From Candidatus Dependentiae bacterium (GTDB lineage: Bacteria > Babelota > Babeliae > Babelales > Vermiphilaceae), in the NCBI GenBank assembly GCA_026389015.1, contig JAPLIR010000015.1, positions 62,001 to 126,000 of the forward strand: a stretch of DNA of 64,000 bases, given 5' to 3'. The notes under the pieces are model-generated. The model had not been told where the DNA came from, did not search any database, and was given only the letters and a program-made list of their open reading frames with translations. Made by a program: the position numbers and the translations under genes. The first letter of the stretch is position 1. Every line of letters begins with the position of its first letter. Below, piece after piece: positions 32,624 to 41,556 of the stretch.

Positions 32624-33961
32624 ATGGGCATTCGTAAATTAGCGCATATCTTTCCCGGACGCGTTATTCTTTTTTCTATATTTCTCACTATTGTTGCTGG
32701 AGCACTCCTCCTATCGCTCCCTATTGCGCGTATCATAGATGTATCATTCATAGATTTATTATTCACGGCAACTTCTGCTACCTGCGTCACCGGTCTTTTT
32801 ACCATTCCCATAGGTAGCTTTACTATGTTTGGAAAATGCGTCATTCTCATGCTCATACAAATTGGTGGCCTCGGACTCATTACCATGACACTGTTCGTTA
32901 TGTCACTGTTTATTGATCTTGGTTTGGCCACACAACTGGTCGCCGGAAAAATTTTGGAACTCGAAACCTGGAAAAACATTAAACAATTCATTCTTTTTAT
33001 TATTGTCATGACACTCACTTTCGAGCTTATTGGCATACTCTGTATGTTTCCTATTTTTGCAACAACGCTTCCCTATCCAAAAGCATTATTTCTTGCAACG
33101 TTTCACTCAGTATCATCTTTTTGTAATGCCGGCATCACCCTCGGCGATTTTGATATACAATTTATTAATGCACACGCATCCATACTTGCCATCATTGCAT
33201 TCTTAGTATTTAGCGGCGGCTTTGGCTTTATCACCTGGCACGAAATTCTCCTCTACTTCAAATCTCGCAATCAAAAAAGACGCCATAATTTTTCATTACA
33301 CACCAAAATTGTTATCTATGGATTAATAGCAACAATCATAACATTTGCACTCGTGTTTTTCGTATTAGAATATAACCACGCATTAAGCAAACAATCTTTT
33401 ATCCAAAAAATATTTTCTTCACTCTTTCATGCGATCACATTACGCAGTGCTGGTCCAGCAACCATGCCACTCGAAAGCCTCCATGTAGCTACTATATTTT
33501 TTATTATGATTATGGCATTTATTGGTTCAGCACCAGGGTCAACAGGTAGTGGTATAAAAATAACTACGCTTGCCGTGTTTCTTGCCACGATTAAAACAGC
33601 AATTAGAGGCAGAACATCGGTTGAAATTAGAGGAAGAACGATCGCAACTGAGCAAGTCTATAAGGCAATGGCTATTATTGCACTCAGTATTGGCTGGATC
33701 GTGTTTACAACAATGTGCCTACTCATCACCGAGCACCATACCTTCATGGATATCTTTGTTGAAGTTATTTCAGGATTTACTAACCTGGGACTTTCAATGG
33801 GCATCACGCCCTACCTGTCACTCATAGGAAAATTACTCATTATGCTGAGCATGATCATCGGACGTATTGGATCACTCACGCTCATTTTGGCACTAAAATT
33901 GAAAACAAATAATGAACCCGCTGGGTTTTCGTATCCAGAAGAACGTGTAATGTTAAGTTAA
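32624..33961 (+). CDS. trkH: TrkH/KtrB-type potassium uptake channel subunit
   Basis: 445 residues, highly hydrophobic, in the four-fold TM-pore-TM plan. Pore loops are seen at TSATCVTGL (about 46-54), SSFCNAGITLGDF (about 165-177), ITLRSAGPATMPL (about 270-282) and GFTNLGLSMG (about 385-394). The length fits KtrB-like rather than longer TrkH proteins. It takes up K+ (with or without Na+) through the inner membrane. The regulatory subunit gene follows 17 bases later, supporting the assignment. Confidence 0.93.
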   Translation: MGIRKLAHIFPGRVILFSIFLTIVAGALLLSLPIARIIDVSFIDLLFTATSATCVTGLFTIPIGSFTMFGKCVILMLIQIGGLGLITMTLFVMSLFIDLGLATQLVAGKILELETWKNIKQFILFIIVMTLTFELIGILCMFPIFATTLPYPKALFLATFHSVSSFCNAGITLGDFDIQFINAHASILAIIAFLVFSGGFGFITWHEILLYFKSRNQKRRHNFSLHTKIVIYGLIATIITFALVFFVLEYNHALSKQSFIQKIFSSLFHAITLRSAGPATMPLESLHVATIFFIMIMAFIGSAPGSTGSGIKITTLAVFLATIKTAIRGRTSVEIRGRTIATEQVYKAMAIIALSIGWIVFTTMCLLITEHHTFMDIFVEVISGFTNLGLSMGITPYLSLIGKLLIMLSMIIGRIGSLTLILALKLKTNNEPAGFSYPEERVMLS

Positions 33962-33978
33962 TGTTAAGGAAACATACC

Positions 33979-34623
33979 ATGAAATTTTGTGTTATTGGAC
34001 TCGGTCGTTTTGGCTATCAAGTTGCAACTGGATTAGCCGAACATGGCATAGAAGTACTTGCCATTGACAGCCAAGAGAATCTTGTCGCTTCGATTAAAGA
34101 TCACGTTACCCATGCCATATGTATGCGCGTAACCGATGAAGCATCACTGCGCAGCGTTGGCATTGACGAAATGGACACAGTTATTGTCGCTACTGGCGAA
34201 AATTTTGCTGAATCAGTACTCATCACCGCGCTCCTAAAAAAGCGCCTAAAAATGCCAAAGGTTATTGCGCGTGCTATTAACGATATTCACCAAGATATCC
34301 TCAAACTCGTCGGCGCTGATGAAATTGTTTTGCCCGAACGAGAAATTGGCAACCGTCTTGCTGACAAACTGAGCTCGCCCTTCATTGATACCATTCATCT
34401 CGCAGAAAATTTTTCGGTAAGCCAATTGCGAGCACCCAAAAAATTTGTTGGCAAAAAACTGTCTGAACTCGATATTTATAAAAACTATCATGTTCACTGC
34501 ATCGGCATTAAGCATGACGCCAACACCGTGGTGTCAATTGACCCGGAAGACATTATTGGCGAGCAAGATTTACTCATGTTCTCTGGTAATGATGAAAACC
34601 TAGAAAAGATGGCAAAGCTATAA
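33979..34623 (+). CDS. trkA: TrkA/KtrA regulatory subunit (RCK domain)
   Basis: 214 residues from the ATG at 33979, chosen for AAGGAAAC upstream; an ATG overlapping the trkH stop region is less likely. RCK_N Rossmann fold (CVIGLGRFGYQVATGL, about 4-19; acidic end AIDSQE) and an RCK_C domain (about 135-214). It binds NAD(H) or nucleotides and gates the channel from the cytoplasm. One RCK pair instead of the duplicated TrkA fits the KtrAB type. Confidence 0.93.
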   Translation: MKFCVIGLGRFGYQVATGLAEHGIEVLAIDSQENLVASIKDHVTHAICMRVTDEASLRSVGIDEMDTVIVATGENFAESVLITALLKKRLKMPKVIARAINDIHQDILKLVGADEIVLPEREIGNRLADKLSSPFIDTIHLAENFSVSQLRAPKKFVGKKLSELDIYKNYHVHCIGIKHDANTVVSIDPEDIIGEQDLLMFSGNDENLEKMAKL

Positions 34624-34656
34624 AAAACATCTTTATATTTATAAATGTATACAAAA

Positions 34657-34691
34657 AAAGAGCCGCATAGTTAAAAACTATGCGGCTCTTT
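34657..34691. terminator. Bidirectional intrinsic terminator
   Basis: AAAGAGCCGCATAGTT pairs with AACTATGCGGCTCTTT (16 bp) around a three-base loop. It ends trkA on one strand and rplU on the other. Confidence 0.92.
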
Positions 34692-34710
34692 AAATTTCTA
34701 ATCTTAAAGC

Positions 34711-35037
34711 TTAGATAGCTTCAATTCTGATAACCGTCTTAGGTTGGCGGTGACCCTTTTTAACGCGTACTTTTTTACGACGTTTGAAAGTAAATGAAAT
34801 AACCTTTGGTTCTTTCATTTGTTTGATGATAGAAGCTTTAACAGGAGTTTTTAGAAATGGTTGACCAATTTCTATAACGCCGTTTGCTGTTTTGCGTAAC
34901 AAAACGTCGGTGAACTCAAGCATAGAGCCATCTGCAGCGTCGATTTTTTCAATCGCAACGGTTCTGCCTGGGATTGCTTGGTATTGTTTGCCACCTGTTG
35001 CAAAAATAGCATATTCTTCAAATATTATTTGTTCCAT
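34711..35037 (-). CDS. rplU: 50S ribosomal protein L21
   Basis: 108 residues, usual length. The opening YAIFATGGKQYQA and the basic end KRRKKVRVKKGHRQPKT are the L21 signature. It binds 23S rRNA domain I. In most bacteria rpmA (L27) follows directly; here a terminator and the convergent trkA follow instead, so L27 must be elsewhere. About six residues precede the usual Met-Tyr start, giving a slightly long N-terminus. Confidence 0.96.
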   Translation of the reverse strand: MEQIIFEEYAIFATGGKQYQAIPGRTVAIEKIDAADGSMLEFTDVLLRKTANGVIEIGQPFLKTPVKASIIKQMKEPKVISFTFKRRKKVRVKKGHRQPKTVIRIEAI

Positions 35038-35256
35038 GAGCGTCCTACTTTGATTTAATCATGATATGTATCAATTTTTGATCATTCAATCTCTTTTATT
35101 CTTTCAGATATATAGGATAAATTGTAGCATATAAGGCTTTCTAGGTCTAGCGGAATATAAGAAAAACCTACAAAATCCTGGTGATCCTATAGACACCAAT
35201 CCATAATATTTACATATAGAAATAATTATTGATCGTGAGAGGAGGCCCTCCTATAA

Positions 35257-35748
35257 TTAATCCTGCTTCTTTTCCGGCTCTTGCCCCTTCATTTCTAGAG
35301 CCTGAGGGATCGCGGCAAGCTGGCGGGACATTGAGACTACTTTACCAGGAATCAATACAGCAACTTCGCATCCAACCTGTCCAAGACCTCGAAATACCCT
35401 TTGGGAGATTTCCTGGGCATCCTTGGGAAACAAGACATTATAACTTATCAAAATCCCTGCAGTGTTTGCTGCATGAGGGCCACAGAAACAACAACTAACT
35501 CCCGAACAAAACAAACACGCTGTTGCTACCCTATTGTGCATATTTTCTACCAACTTAACTTCAACAAAATCAACCGCTGCTTCTTCTGCTGCTGCCGCTA
35601 AAGAACGTGCTGGATGCTGGACTAATTGACTCGAGGCAACAGTGCCCCATAACCTATACCACAAACTTGATTGCTCCATACAGAACAATGAGCTTGCCGT
35701 GATTAATGAAACGAAAACAATCGATGATTTTACGAAATTTTTCATCAT
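35257..35748 (-). CDS. Exported Cys-containing protein (163 aa)
   Basis: The start is at 35748 or 35745, just after AAAGGA; the frame stays open further upstream but lacks a start signal. Signal peptide at 1-24 (VKSSIVFVSLITASSLFC). A central hydrophobic stretch contains a cysteine cluster (ACLFCSGVSCCFCG). The end is charged. The layout, signal peptide plus one or two hydrophobic Cys-bearing segments, is shared with the next two genes upstream, so the three form a loose paralogous group. No family is recognised. Confidence 0.7.
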   Translation of the reverse strand: MMKNFVKSSIVFVSLITASSLFCMEQSSLWYRLWGTVASSQLVQHPARSLAAAAEEAAVDFVEVKLVENMHNRVATACLFCSGVSCCFCGPHAANTAGILISYNVLFPKDAQEISQRVFRGLGQVGCEVAVLIPGKVVSMSRQLAAIPQALEMKGQEPEKKQD

Positions 35749-35780
35749 GTATCCTTTATTATAAACATAGATTTTTTTCA

Positions 35781-35813
35781 AGATTATAACACATGAAACT
35801 TTTTTAAAAAATA
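35781..35813 (-). promoter_or_regulatory. Promoter repeat, copy 1
   Basis: 33 bases identical to 36383-36415. On the minus strand it contains TATAAT preceded by a T-rich -35 region. It lies about 35 bases upstream of the 163-residue gene, after a terminator. Confidence 0.6.
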
Positions 35814-35819
35814 CAATAA

Positions 35820-35850
35820 AAAAGGATGTATCGTCGGGACACATCCTTTT
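35820..35850 (-). terminator. Intrinsic terminator
   Basis: AAAAGGATGT pairs with ACATCCTTTT around an 11-base loop, with T-rich sequence following on the minus strand. Ends the 145-residue exported gene. Confidence 0.8.
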
Positions 35851-35875
35851 CATGTATACAACTTTAATCGATTGG

Positions 35876-36313
35876 TTAATTAGCGATAAACGATGGAGCC
35901 ATAAAGCAACCAACAATGAAAGCACCACGAGAAAAAGACGAAGCACAGAGACCTGATCTTGCGTACCATTTCTTACAAAAAGATGTTTTATCATCGTTTA
36001 CAAAAAACGGCATATATTCACGAATAAACTCTATGTCTCGAGCTACAAATCGCACAAAATTCAAGAAAGCTTTTGCACCCAGTACCGCAGCAATTCCGGT
36101 TAAACCATCTTGAACTTGATTTTGCTTATGAGCAATCTTCCCTAAAACAGCCAAAGTCCCAAAAGCACCAAGGGCACCAAAGGAAATTGCATCTCCAATT
36201 CTTTCCCCTTCCCGACCTTGTGAATAACCGTCATCACTAGGTGCCGCAGATAATTGACTAGCCAGCACCAATGAAAGTGCTATCAATAACGCCTTACTGA
36301 AAATATTTTTCAT
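35876..36313 (-). CDS. Exported membrane-associated protein (145 aa)
   Basis: The start at 36313 is chosen for AGGT upstream and because MKNIFSKALLIALSLVLAS then forms the signal peptide. After a polar, Gly-rich stretch come hydrophobic segments (about 48-64, 72-90 and 125-143), the last with CASSFSRGAFIVGCFM. The segments are short and Gly/Ala-rich. No family is recognised. It has its own terminator, and the promoter repeat lies about 70 bases upstream. Confidence 0.7.
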   Translation of the reverse strand: MKNIFSKALLIALSLVLASQLSAAPSDDGYSQGREGERIGDAISFGALGAFGTLAVLGKIAHKQNQVQDGLTGIAAVLGAKAFLNFVRFVARDIEFIREYMPFFVNDDKTSFCKKWYARSGLCASSFSRGAFIVGCFMAPSFIAN

Positions 36314-36382
36314 ATATGACCTAAAAAAAGAATTGTTAAAACGATACATCAACCATTACTTACACCACACACTCTTTTTTAA

Positions 36383-36415
36383 AGATTATAACACATGAAA
36401 CTTTTTTAAAAAATA
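36383..36415 (-). promoter_or_regulatory. Promoter repeat, copy 2
   Basis: Identical 33 bases to 35781-35813, with TATAAT on the minus strand, upstream of the 145-residue gene. Two neighbouring genes thus share the same promoter sequence, presumably by duplication. Confidence 0.6.
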
Positions 36416-36477
36416 GCACAAAAAAAAGATGTATCATTGAGAAACATCCCTCAAAATTCATACCTAGTAAATGCTTA

Positions 36478-37059
36478 TTAAACCTGATCATCATTTGACA
36501 GGTTACGGTCTCCAGCAGGGACTCTTGACAGGTTACGGTCTCCAGCAGGGACTCTTGCAGCCATTGCTAAAGCCGGAGGAACTGGCAAAGTAGCCGAACC
36601 AGAACTTTCACAACACGAAAGACAATCATTGAATTCACCTTCCCATGCAGCTCTATACACATTGACCAAACCGGCCATCAAACATGCCTCACCTACAGGC
36701 ATAGAATAACCATACAAAGAAAAAGTGCCCGTCGCATACAAACACAATGCAGCATTAGTGCTTTCTAGAGAGGTACAGCATTCACTCATAGAATCACAAG
36801 GCTCATTATTCTCATATATCTTTGCTGCAGTATTTGCACAACAGATTGAAGATGCAACCACGGTAAGAGGAATGCTAGGGGGCGATATCATCCAGAGCCC
36901 ACAACTAAAACAGGCTGCGCCCTCAACACAATGGTGAAATTTACGTCTTAATATGTTTACGGAATCAACATCGTTCCTTATTCCCTCAAGAAACGGAACC
37001 ATACAACGTGCCGACTGAGCGATCAATAAGAGCGTCGCAATCATTATTTGTTTTTTCAT
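36478..37059 (-). CDS. Exported Cys-rich protein with an exact C-terminal tandem repeat (193 aa)
   Basis: Signal peptide at 1-19 (IMIATLLLIAQSARC). About 13 Cys in the mature part, many paired (SICCANT, SECCTS, LSCCES) or near hydrophobic segments (about 48-75 and 105-135). The tail repeats RVPAGDRNLS twice, encoded by an exact 30-base direct repeat (36497-36526 and 36527-36556). AGAGGAT precedes the ATG. A disulfide-rich envelope or secreted role is inferred; no family is recognised. Confidence 0.75.
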   Translation of the reverse strand: MKKQIMIATLLLIAQSARCMVPFLEGIRNDVDSVNILRRKFHHCVEGAACFSCGLWMISPPSIPLTVVASSICCANTAAKIYENNEPCDSMSECCTSLESTNAALCLYATGTFSLYGYSMPVGEACLMAGLVNVYRAAWEGEFNDCLSCCESSGSATLPVPPALAMAARVPAGDRNLSRVPAGDRNLSNDDQV

Positions 37060-37112
37060 TATAGAATCCTCTTAAGCGTTATTACTAACGCCTTATTAAA
37101 AATAACCTTCAT
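37059..37112 (-). pseudogene. Relic of a signal-peptide start
   Basis: A 17-codon frame reads MKVIFNKALVITLKRIL, close to the signal peptide MKNIFSKALLIALSLVL of the gene at 36313, then stops. It overlaps the start of the 193-residue gene by one base. Most likely the broken 5' end of a former paralogue. Confidence 0.45.
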
Positions 37113-37234
37113 ATTAGCTAGTGTATTAGAACTAAGCCATATGTCAATTAATATTTCAATTATGCAATTATTAGGTGAGATTTTAGGATGATTTTTGACG
37201 CTTGGACCATAAGAACTCGTTTGACGTAAAAAAA

Positions 37235-39856
37235 TTATTCTTTCAATGACCATAACAAATCAAATGCCATCTTTGGCGACAGCGTATTATAATCAAGAAC
37301 CGCCAACTTGTTCAATAAAACTTCTTGATCCTTCAATTGCTGCTGAATTTTTTTAAACTCAACCTGCATGCTCTTGTTCTCTTGCAATAACTGCTCATAT
37401 TTTGTCATCAAGAAATCGTCTTTTACTAGTACAGTATTCAACGTACTTTGCTGTTCACTGCGCGCAAGCGCATCAAGAATTTGTTCAGCACGAATAATGA
37501 CCGACTCAGGTAATTGCGCCAATTTTGCTACTTCAACGCCAAAGCTGCCATCGGCAACACCACGTATAACTTTATATAAAAATAAAATACCCTGCGGCGT
37601 TTTTTTGCTCGCTGCATAATAACTGACGATACCAGGAATTTGATCCTGTAAGAGCGTCAGCTCATGGTAATGGGTTGCAAATAAACATCGTGCTTGGACA
37701 TGGCTGGCAATGTATTCTACTACTGCTTGGGCAATAGCAAGACCATCAAAGGTACTCGTGCCACGGCCAACTTCGTCTAAAATCACTAAACTATTTTTGG
37801 TAGCCTGCGTACAAATTGAGGCCGTCTCTTCCATCTCTACCAAGAAGGTACTTTTGCCTTCGGCAACATTGTCCCCTGCACCAATACGCGTAAACACACG
37901 ATCAAGCAATGCAAGGTTGGCAGATTTTGCCGGCACCAATGAACCACATTGTGCCATAATAGAAATCAACGCCACTTGTCGTAAATAAGTCGACTTGCCG
38001 CCCATGTTCGGACCAGTAATAATCCATGTCGATTCTTCATCATTGAGCACCGTATCATTAGGAATAAAAGAACTACCCAACGCACTCTCCACCACGGGAT
38101 GACGGCCATCATTGATCATAATGTGACGATCGCTATTAAAAGTCGGTCGCACATAGCCATGTTCATAGGCAACTTTTGCAAACCCAAAAAGCGCATCCAA
38201 ATGAGCGAGAGCATGCGCAAGTTTACGTAACGAACTGATATGCGACACCACCTCACGTTTGACGCAGTCAAATACTGCTTTTTCTGCTGACTCAATCTGG
38301 GAATTTGCATTAAAAATTTCGTGTTGCAAGTCACGCAACGATTGCGTGGTATATCGCTCGCGGCCCACCAACGTTTGATGGCGCGTGTAATGCGCTGGCA
38401 CTAAACCAAGATTGGCTTGCGTGACTTCAATATAGTAGCCATGTGCTTGTGTGTATCTAATTTTTAATGAATTGATGCCGGTTGCACGTTGCTCTTGTTG
38501 CTCAAGTTCTAAAATTTTTTGATTAGCATTATTGACCAGTTCTCGTAATCGATCCAGTTGATGGTCAAACCCTGGCTTAATAATCCATGGTTTTGTGTTG
38601 TCGTCATTCAGTGCTGTCACCAGCAATGCGCGCAGTGGTTGAAAGTCTGCTAGAGCATGCGCGATAATTTCGATAAGCTGTACCCGTTTGCGCGATTTTA
38701 ATAATATCGCAATGGTCGGCACAACTTCAAGCGCCTGCGACAACATCAAATAATCATAGAGCGATGCACGCATTAAGGCGATACGGCCAATGACACGTTC
38801 AAGATCACCAATAGGTGATAAATGATGTTCCAGTTTTTGCGTAATGCCTTCATCCTGAACTAATAATACAACGGCATCTTGGCGCTGAATAATTGCATCC
38901 TTTTTCATCAAAGGACGCATGAGCCATTTTTTAATCATGCGAGAACCCATTGGCGTCACGGCGCGATCCATGACGGCAAACAGCGTATTTTTTCTACTGC
39001 CATCTTGCGCATTATGCACAAGTTCTAAATTACGTTGTGTAGCAATATCCAGCAATAAAAAGTCTTCTGGTTCATAAAATTGAATCGACTTGAATTGATC
39101 CAATGCTGCTTGCTGATTTTTAGCGACATAGGCATGAAACGTACCGATGGCAGAACGTAACGCAGCATTTTCATATACTTTTTGCACCGACTGGCCACGC
39201 AACTGTTGCACGAGCCATTCATCGACGGCGGCAGCTTGATCGGACCCCGCTACCACGTGATCGGCAAAGGTGGTAAAATAACCACGTTGTTTAAAATATC
39301 CTTGAAACGATTTGCCCATGGCAGTTTGTGGAATTAAAATTTCATCGGGAAAAAAACGAATAAGTTCAGATTCTAAGAGTTTATCAGACGTTGCTGGTAA
39401 TACTGTAGCAAAAAGCTGTGCGGTTAATAATTCACCAAATAATAAACCCCAGGAATCTGCGGTTGGAAAAAAAGAGAAAAGATACGATGCTGATTTTTCA
39501 TCAAGCAATTTCGTATCAGTCAAGGTGCCTGGCGTTAACACGCGCGTCACGCCACGCTCGACAATTCTTCCTGGCACTGGTTGCTCGAGTTGATCGCAAA
39601 TGGCGACTTTAAAACCAGATTTGACCAATTTAACTAAATAATGGTCGAGTGCATGGACTGGTACACCACAGAGCGGAATAGGCTCGCCATTGCTTTTACC
39701 GCGTGCGGTTAAGGCAATGCCTAATGACGCGGCAGCTTGTTTGGCATTATCAAAAAAAAGTTCGTAAAAATCACCGACTTGAAAAAGCAACAGCATATCC
39801 GGATACTGTTGCCTAATCATGTGATATTGTTGCATTAATGGTGTTAATTCTTGCAT
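37235..39856 (-). CDS. mutS: DNA mismatch repair protein MutS
   Basis: 873 residues, normal length. The mismatch-binding domain opens with FQVGDFYELFFDNA, where the Phe-x-Glu motif (FYE) contacts the mismatch. Connector, core and clamp domains follow. The ATPase has Walker A GPNMGGKST (about 615-624) and DEVGRGTSTFDG. It recognises mispairs and small loops. No mutL is in the window. AT-rich sequence with TATAAT lies a few bases before the ATG at 39856, so a very short leader is possible. Upstream genes on the same strand are small exported proteins, so it is probably transcribed alone. Confidence 0.97.
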   Translation of the reverse strand: MQELTPLMQQYHMIRQQYPDMLLLFQVGDFYELFFDNAKQAAASLGIALTARGKSNGEPIPLCGVPVHALDHYLVKLVKSGFKVAICDQLEQPVPGRIVERGVTRVLTPGTLTDTKLLDEKSASYLFSFFPTADSWGLLFGELLTAQLFATVLPATSDKLLESELIRFFPDEILIPQTAMGKSFQGYFKQRGYFTTFADHVVAGSDQAAAVDEWLVQQLRGQSVQKVYENAALRSAIGTFHAYVAKNQQAALDQFKSIQFYEPEDFLLLDIATQRNLELVHNAQDGSRKNTLFAVMDRAVTPMGSRMIKKWLMRPLMKKDAIIQRQDAVVLLVQDEGITQKLEHHLSPIGDLERVIGRIALMRASLYDYLMLSQALEVVPTIAILLKSRKRVQLIEIIAHALADFQPLRALLVTALNDDNTKPWIIKPGFDHQLDRLRELVNNANQKILELEQQEQRATGINSLKIRYTQAHGYYIEVTQANLGLVPAHYTRHQTLVGRERYTTQSLRDLQHEIFNANSQIESAEKAVFDCVKREVVSHISSLRKLAHALAHLDALFGFAKVAYEHGYVRPTFNSDRHIMINDGRHPVVESALGSSFIPNDTVLNDEESTWIITGPNMGGKSTYLRQVALISIMAQCGSLVPAKSANLALLDRVFTRIGAGDNVAEGKSTFLVEMEETASICTQATKNSLVILDEVGRGTSTFDGLAIAQAVVEYIASHVQARCLFATHYHELTLLQDQIPGIVSYYAASKKTPQGILFLYKVIRGVADGSFGVEVAKLAQLPESVIIRAEQILDALARSEQQSTLNTVLVKDDFLMTKYEQLLQENKSMQVEFKKIQQQLKDQEVLLNKLAVLDYNTLSPKMAFDLLWSLKE

Positions 39857-39877
39857 GACTTTAGATTAATTATAACG

Positions 39878-39928
39878 TATTGCATAATGTTTTATTCATC
39901 ATATTAGTATAAAACATTACGTGCAATA
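39878..39928. terminator. Long AT-rich hairpin upstream of mutS
   Basis: TATTGCATAATGTTTTAT pairs with ATAAAACATTACGTGCAATA with one or two bulges. Likely ends the 134-residue gene upstream or shapes the mutS leader. Confidence 0.55.
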
Positions 39929-39960
39929 AGCTACGCCATGATAAGAAAAAAAGAACAAAA

Positions 39961-40365
39961 CTATTTCTTGTCAGAATCTATCACAACTGAAACACCTGGA
40001 AAAGGTTGGTCCCGTTCATAGCCAAGTACCCTATGCGATTTCGGAATCTTGGGACTCACCTGTACCAAACAAATAGCTTTGGGACTAACAACAGGATCAA
40101 CACTGCGATCACGCCGTGCGGGCGAATGATCACGTTGAGCGTCAATTATCGGGCCTCGCCGCGCTGGTGAATGATTTCTTTTCACTAAAGCCTGACGCTC
40201 ATTCCTTCTTGCTACAAGGTGAGCAGTTACAGGATCAAGATTAATGCTACTATTGCTATGCGATACATTTTTTGAACCATCACCAGCCTTACTCATGCAG
40301 GCGCCACTATACATTAGAAAAGTATGAAAAAACCCACACAAAGCTACCATGACATAACGCTTCAT
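39961..40365 (-). CDS. Small exported Arg/Pro-containing protein (134 aa)
   Basis: The start at 40365 has AAGGAAA upstream. Signal peptide at 1-24 (YVMVALCGFFHTFLMYSGAC). The mature part is polar and basic, with a repeated HSPARR motif (RNHSPARRG and RDHSPARRD, 17 residues apart), and looks unstructured. No family is recognised; a secreted short-motif protein is possible. Confidence 0.65.
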   Translation of the reverse strand: MKRYVMVALCGFFHTFLMYSGACMSKAGDGSKNVSHSNSSINLDPVTAHLVARRNERQALVKRNHSPARRGPIIDAQRDHSPARRDRSVDPVVSPKAICLVQVSPKIPKSHRVLGYERDQPFPGVSVVIDSDKK

Positions 40366-40544
40366 AACATTTCCTTTTTTATGATAACAAAGCATATTTA
40401 TGCATGACAATACTCATTATCGTGCCCGCGAGTCAAGAATAATATAGCAGACAATAATATAGGATAGGATTAAAAATTTTCAGCTTAACTTTATCGTTAC
40501 CGTAATACTCATAAACGACAATACACACTTTTGCTATACTCTTA

Positions 40545-41033
40545 TTATTCTTTGGTACTACTGCATGATGACACACTACTCTTGTGACGACGATGCTTGC
40601 TAGCAATTTTGTTCATAGCAGCTTGATTTTGAGACCATTGTTGTTGACCATCGCTAAAACTGCGTTTATGCGACCGTTTCATAGCCCACAAAATCTTTGC
40701 AACCTGCCTCTGCTGAACATCAAAATCCTGCTGCATTTTTTCTTCTTTTCGCTTCTTCTCTTTTTCCTTAATAAAATCATCAATAATTTTTTGACTATCC
40801 ACCCGCGGCTTAAACTTCTGCTTATCCTCAGTCTTTTTTGTCTCTAGTGTTTCTAGCCGTATGCGCTCATGCACCTTCAGTAGCCACGGAATAAGTCCTG
40901 AATCATCTGGCTCGGGAGCAATTATTGCTGAATTTAATGTACTACAACAAGCTCCGCAGTAAATCAAGCCACTCTGCGATAACAAAAAAATAATTACAAT
41001 AATCTTCATGTTACTCTTACCTAAGATGCTCAT
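40545..41033 (-). CDS. Exported charged coiled-coil protein, paralogue 1 (162 aa)
   Basis: The start at 41033 gives MSILGKSNMKIIVIIFLLSQ, matching the N-terminus of the next gene upstream (MNISGKNRMAIVTIIFLLSQ). After the signal peptide comes CGACCSTLNSAIIAPEP, then a strongly charged Lys/Glu coiled coil (about 60-120, KEKEKKRKEEKMQQDF) and a basic Ser-rich tail (KHRRHKSSVSSCSS). CCSTLN recalls the CCATLN motif of the large beta-helix protein. Tandem with its paralogue; no family is recognised. Confidence 0.7.
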   Translation of the reverse strand: MSILGKSNMKIIVIIFLLSQSGLIYCGACCSTLNSAIIAPEPDDSGLIPWLLKVHERIRLETLETKKTEDKQKFKPRVDSQKIIDDFIKEKEKKRKEEKMQQDFDVQQRQVAKILWAMKRSHKRSFSDGQQQWSQNQAAMNKIASKHRRHKSSVSSCSSTKE

Positions 41034-41076
41034 ACGTGACTTCATCTAAAAACTATTTTTCTATCAGTTCATTATC

Positions 41077-41535
41077 TTATTTAGTAGCATTTCTGCGAAC
41101 AAGCAGCATTGGCAAACAAAGGGTACTTTGTATAGCTTTTTGACCTTTTTCCCATTGCTCTTGTGAAAAACTACGATCACTCCTACTCAAGCGCCTTTTG
41201 GCACACTCAGTTGCCGTAATTTTCTCAACAAGTTTGTCATGTTTTTTCTGTTCTTGTTTTTCCGTAAAGAAATCAATCTCATTCTTATGCCGTTTCAATT
41301 CTGCTCTCAATTTCTGTGCAGCAACCTCTTGTTCTTCTTGCGCCTTTTTTATACGATCCTGCGCTTCAACGACCCAAATAGGAGATGCTTCACGCCGAAC
41401 AGGAGGAGTCGGAAGAGGCGCAATTTTTACTGGATTCAATGTGCTACAACAAAGTCCACTATAGAGTGAAGCACTCTGCGATAGCAAAAAAATAATCGTG
41501 ACGATCGCCATGCGGTTTTTACCTGAGATGTTCAT
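41077..41535 (-). CDS. Exported charged coiled-coil protein, paralogue 2 (152 aa)
   Basis: GAAGGTATT precedes the ATG at 41535. The signal peptide includes MAIVTIIFLLSQSASLYSG; then LCCSTLNPVKIAPLPTPP, a Lys/Glu coiled coil (about 58-115), and a basic end. The signal region, CCSTLN motif and order of parts match the gene at 40545, so these are tandem duplicates that have diverged in the coiled coil. Function unknown. Confidence 0.72.
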   Translation of the reverse strand: MNISGKNRMAIVTIIFLLSQSASLYSGLCCSTLNPVKIAPLPTPPVRREASPIWVVEAQDRIKKAQEEQEVAAQKLRAELKRHKNEIDFFTEKQEQKKHDKLVEKITATECAKRRLSRSDRSFSQEQWEKGQKAIQSTLCLPMLLVRRNATK

Positions 41536-41556
41536 AATACCTTCATCGAGAAAAAT

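Noticed and set aside
37113-37253. Minus-strand frame upstream of the signal-peptide relic
   Set aside because: Only the last 17 codons resemble a neighbouring gene; the earlier part has no start signal and overlaps the mutS end.
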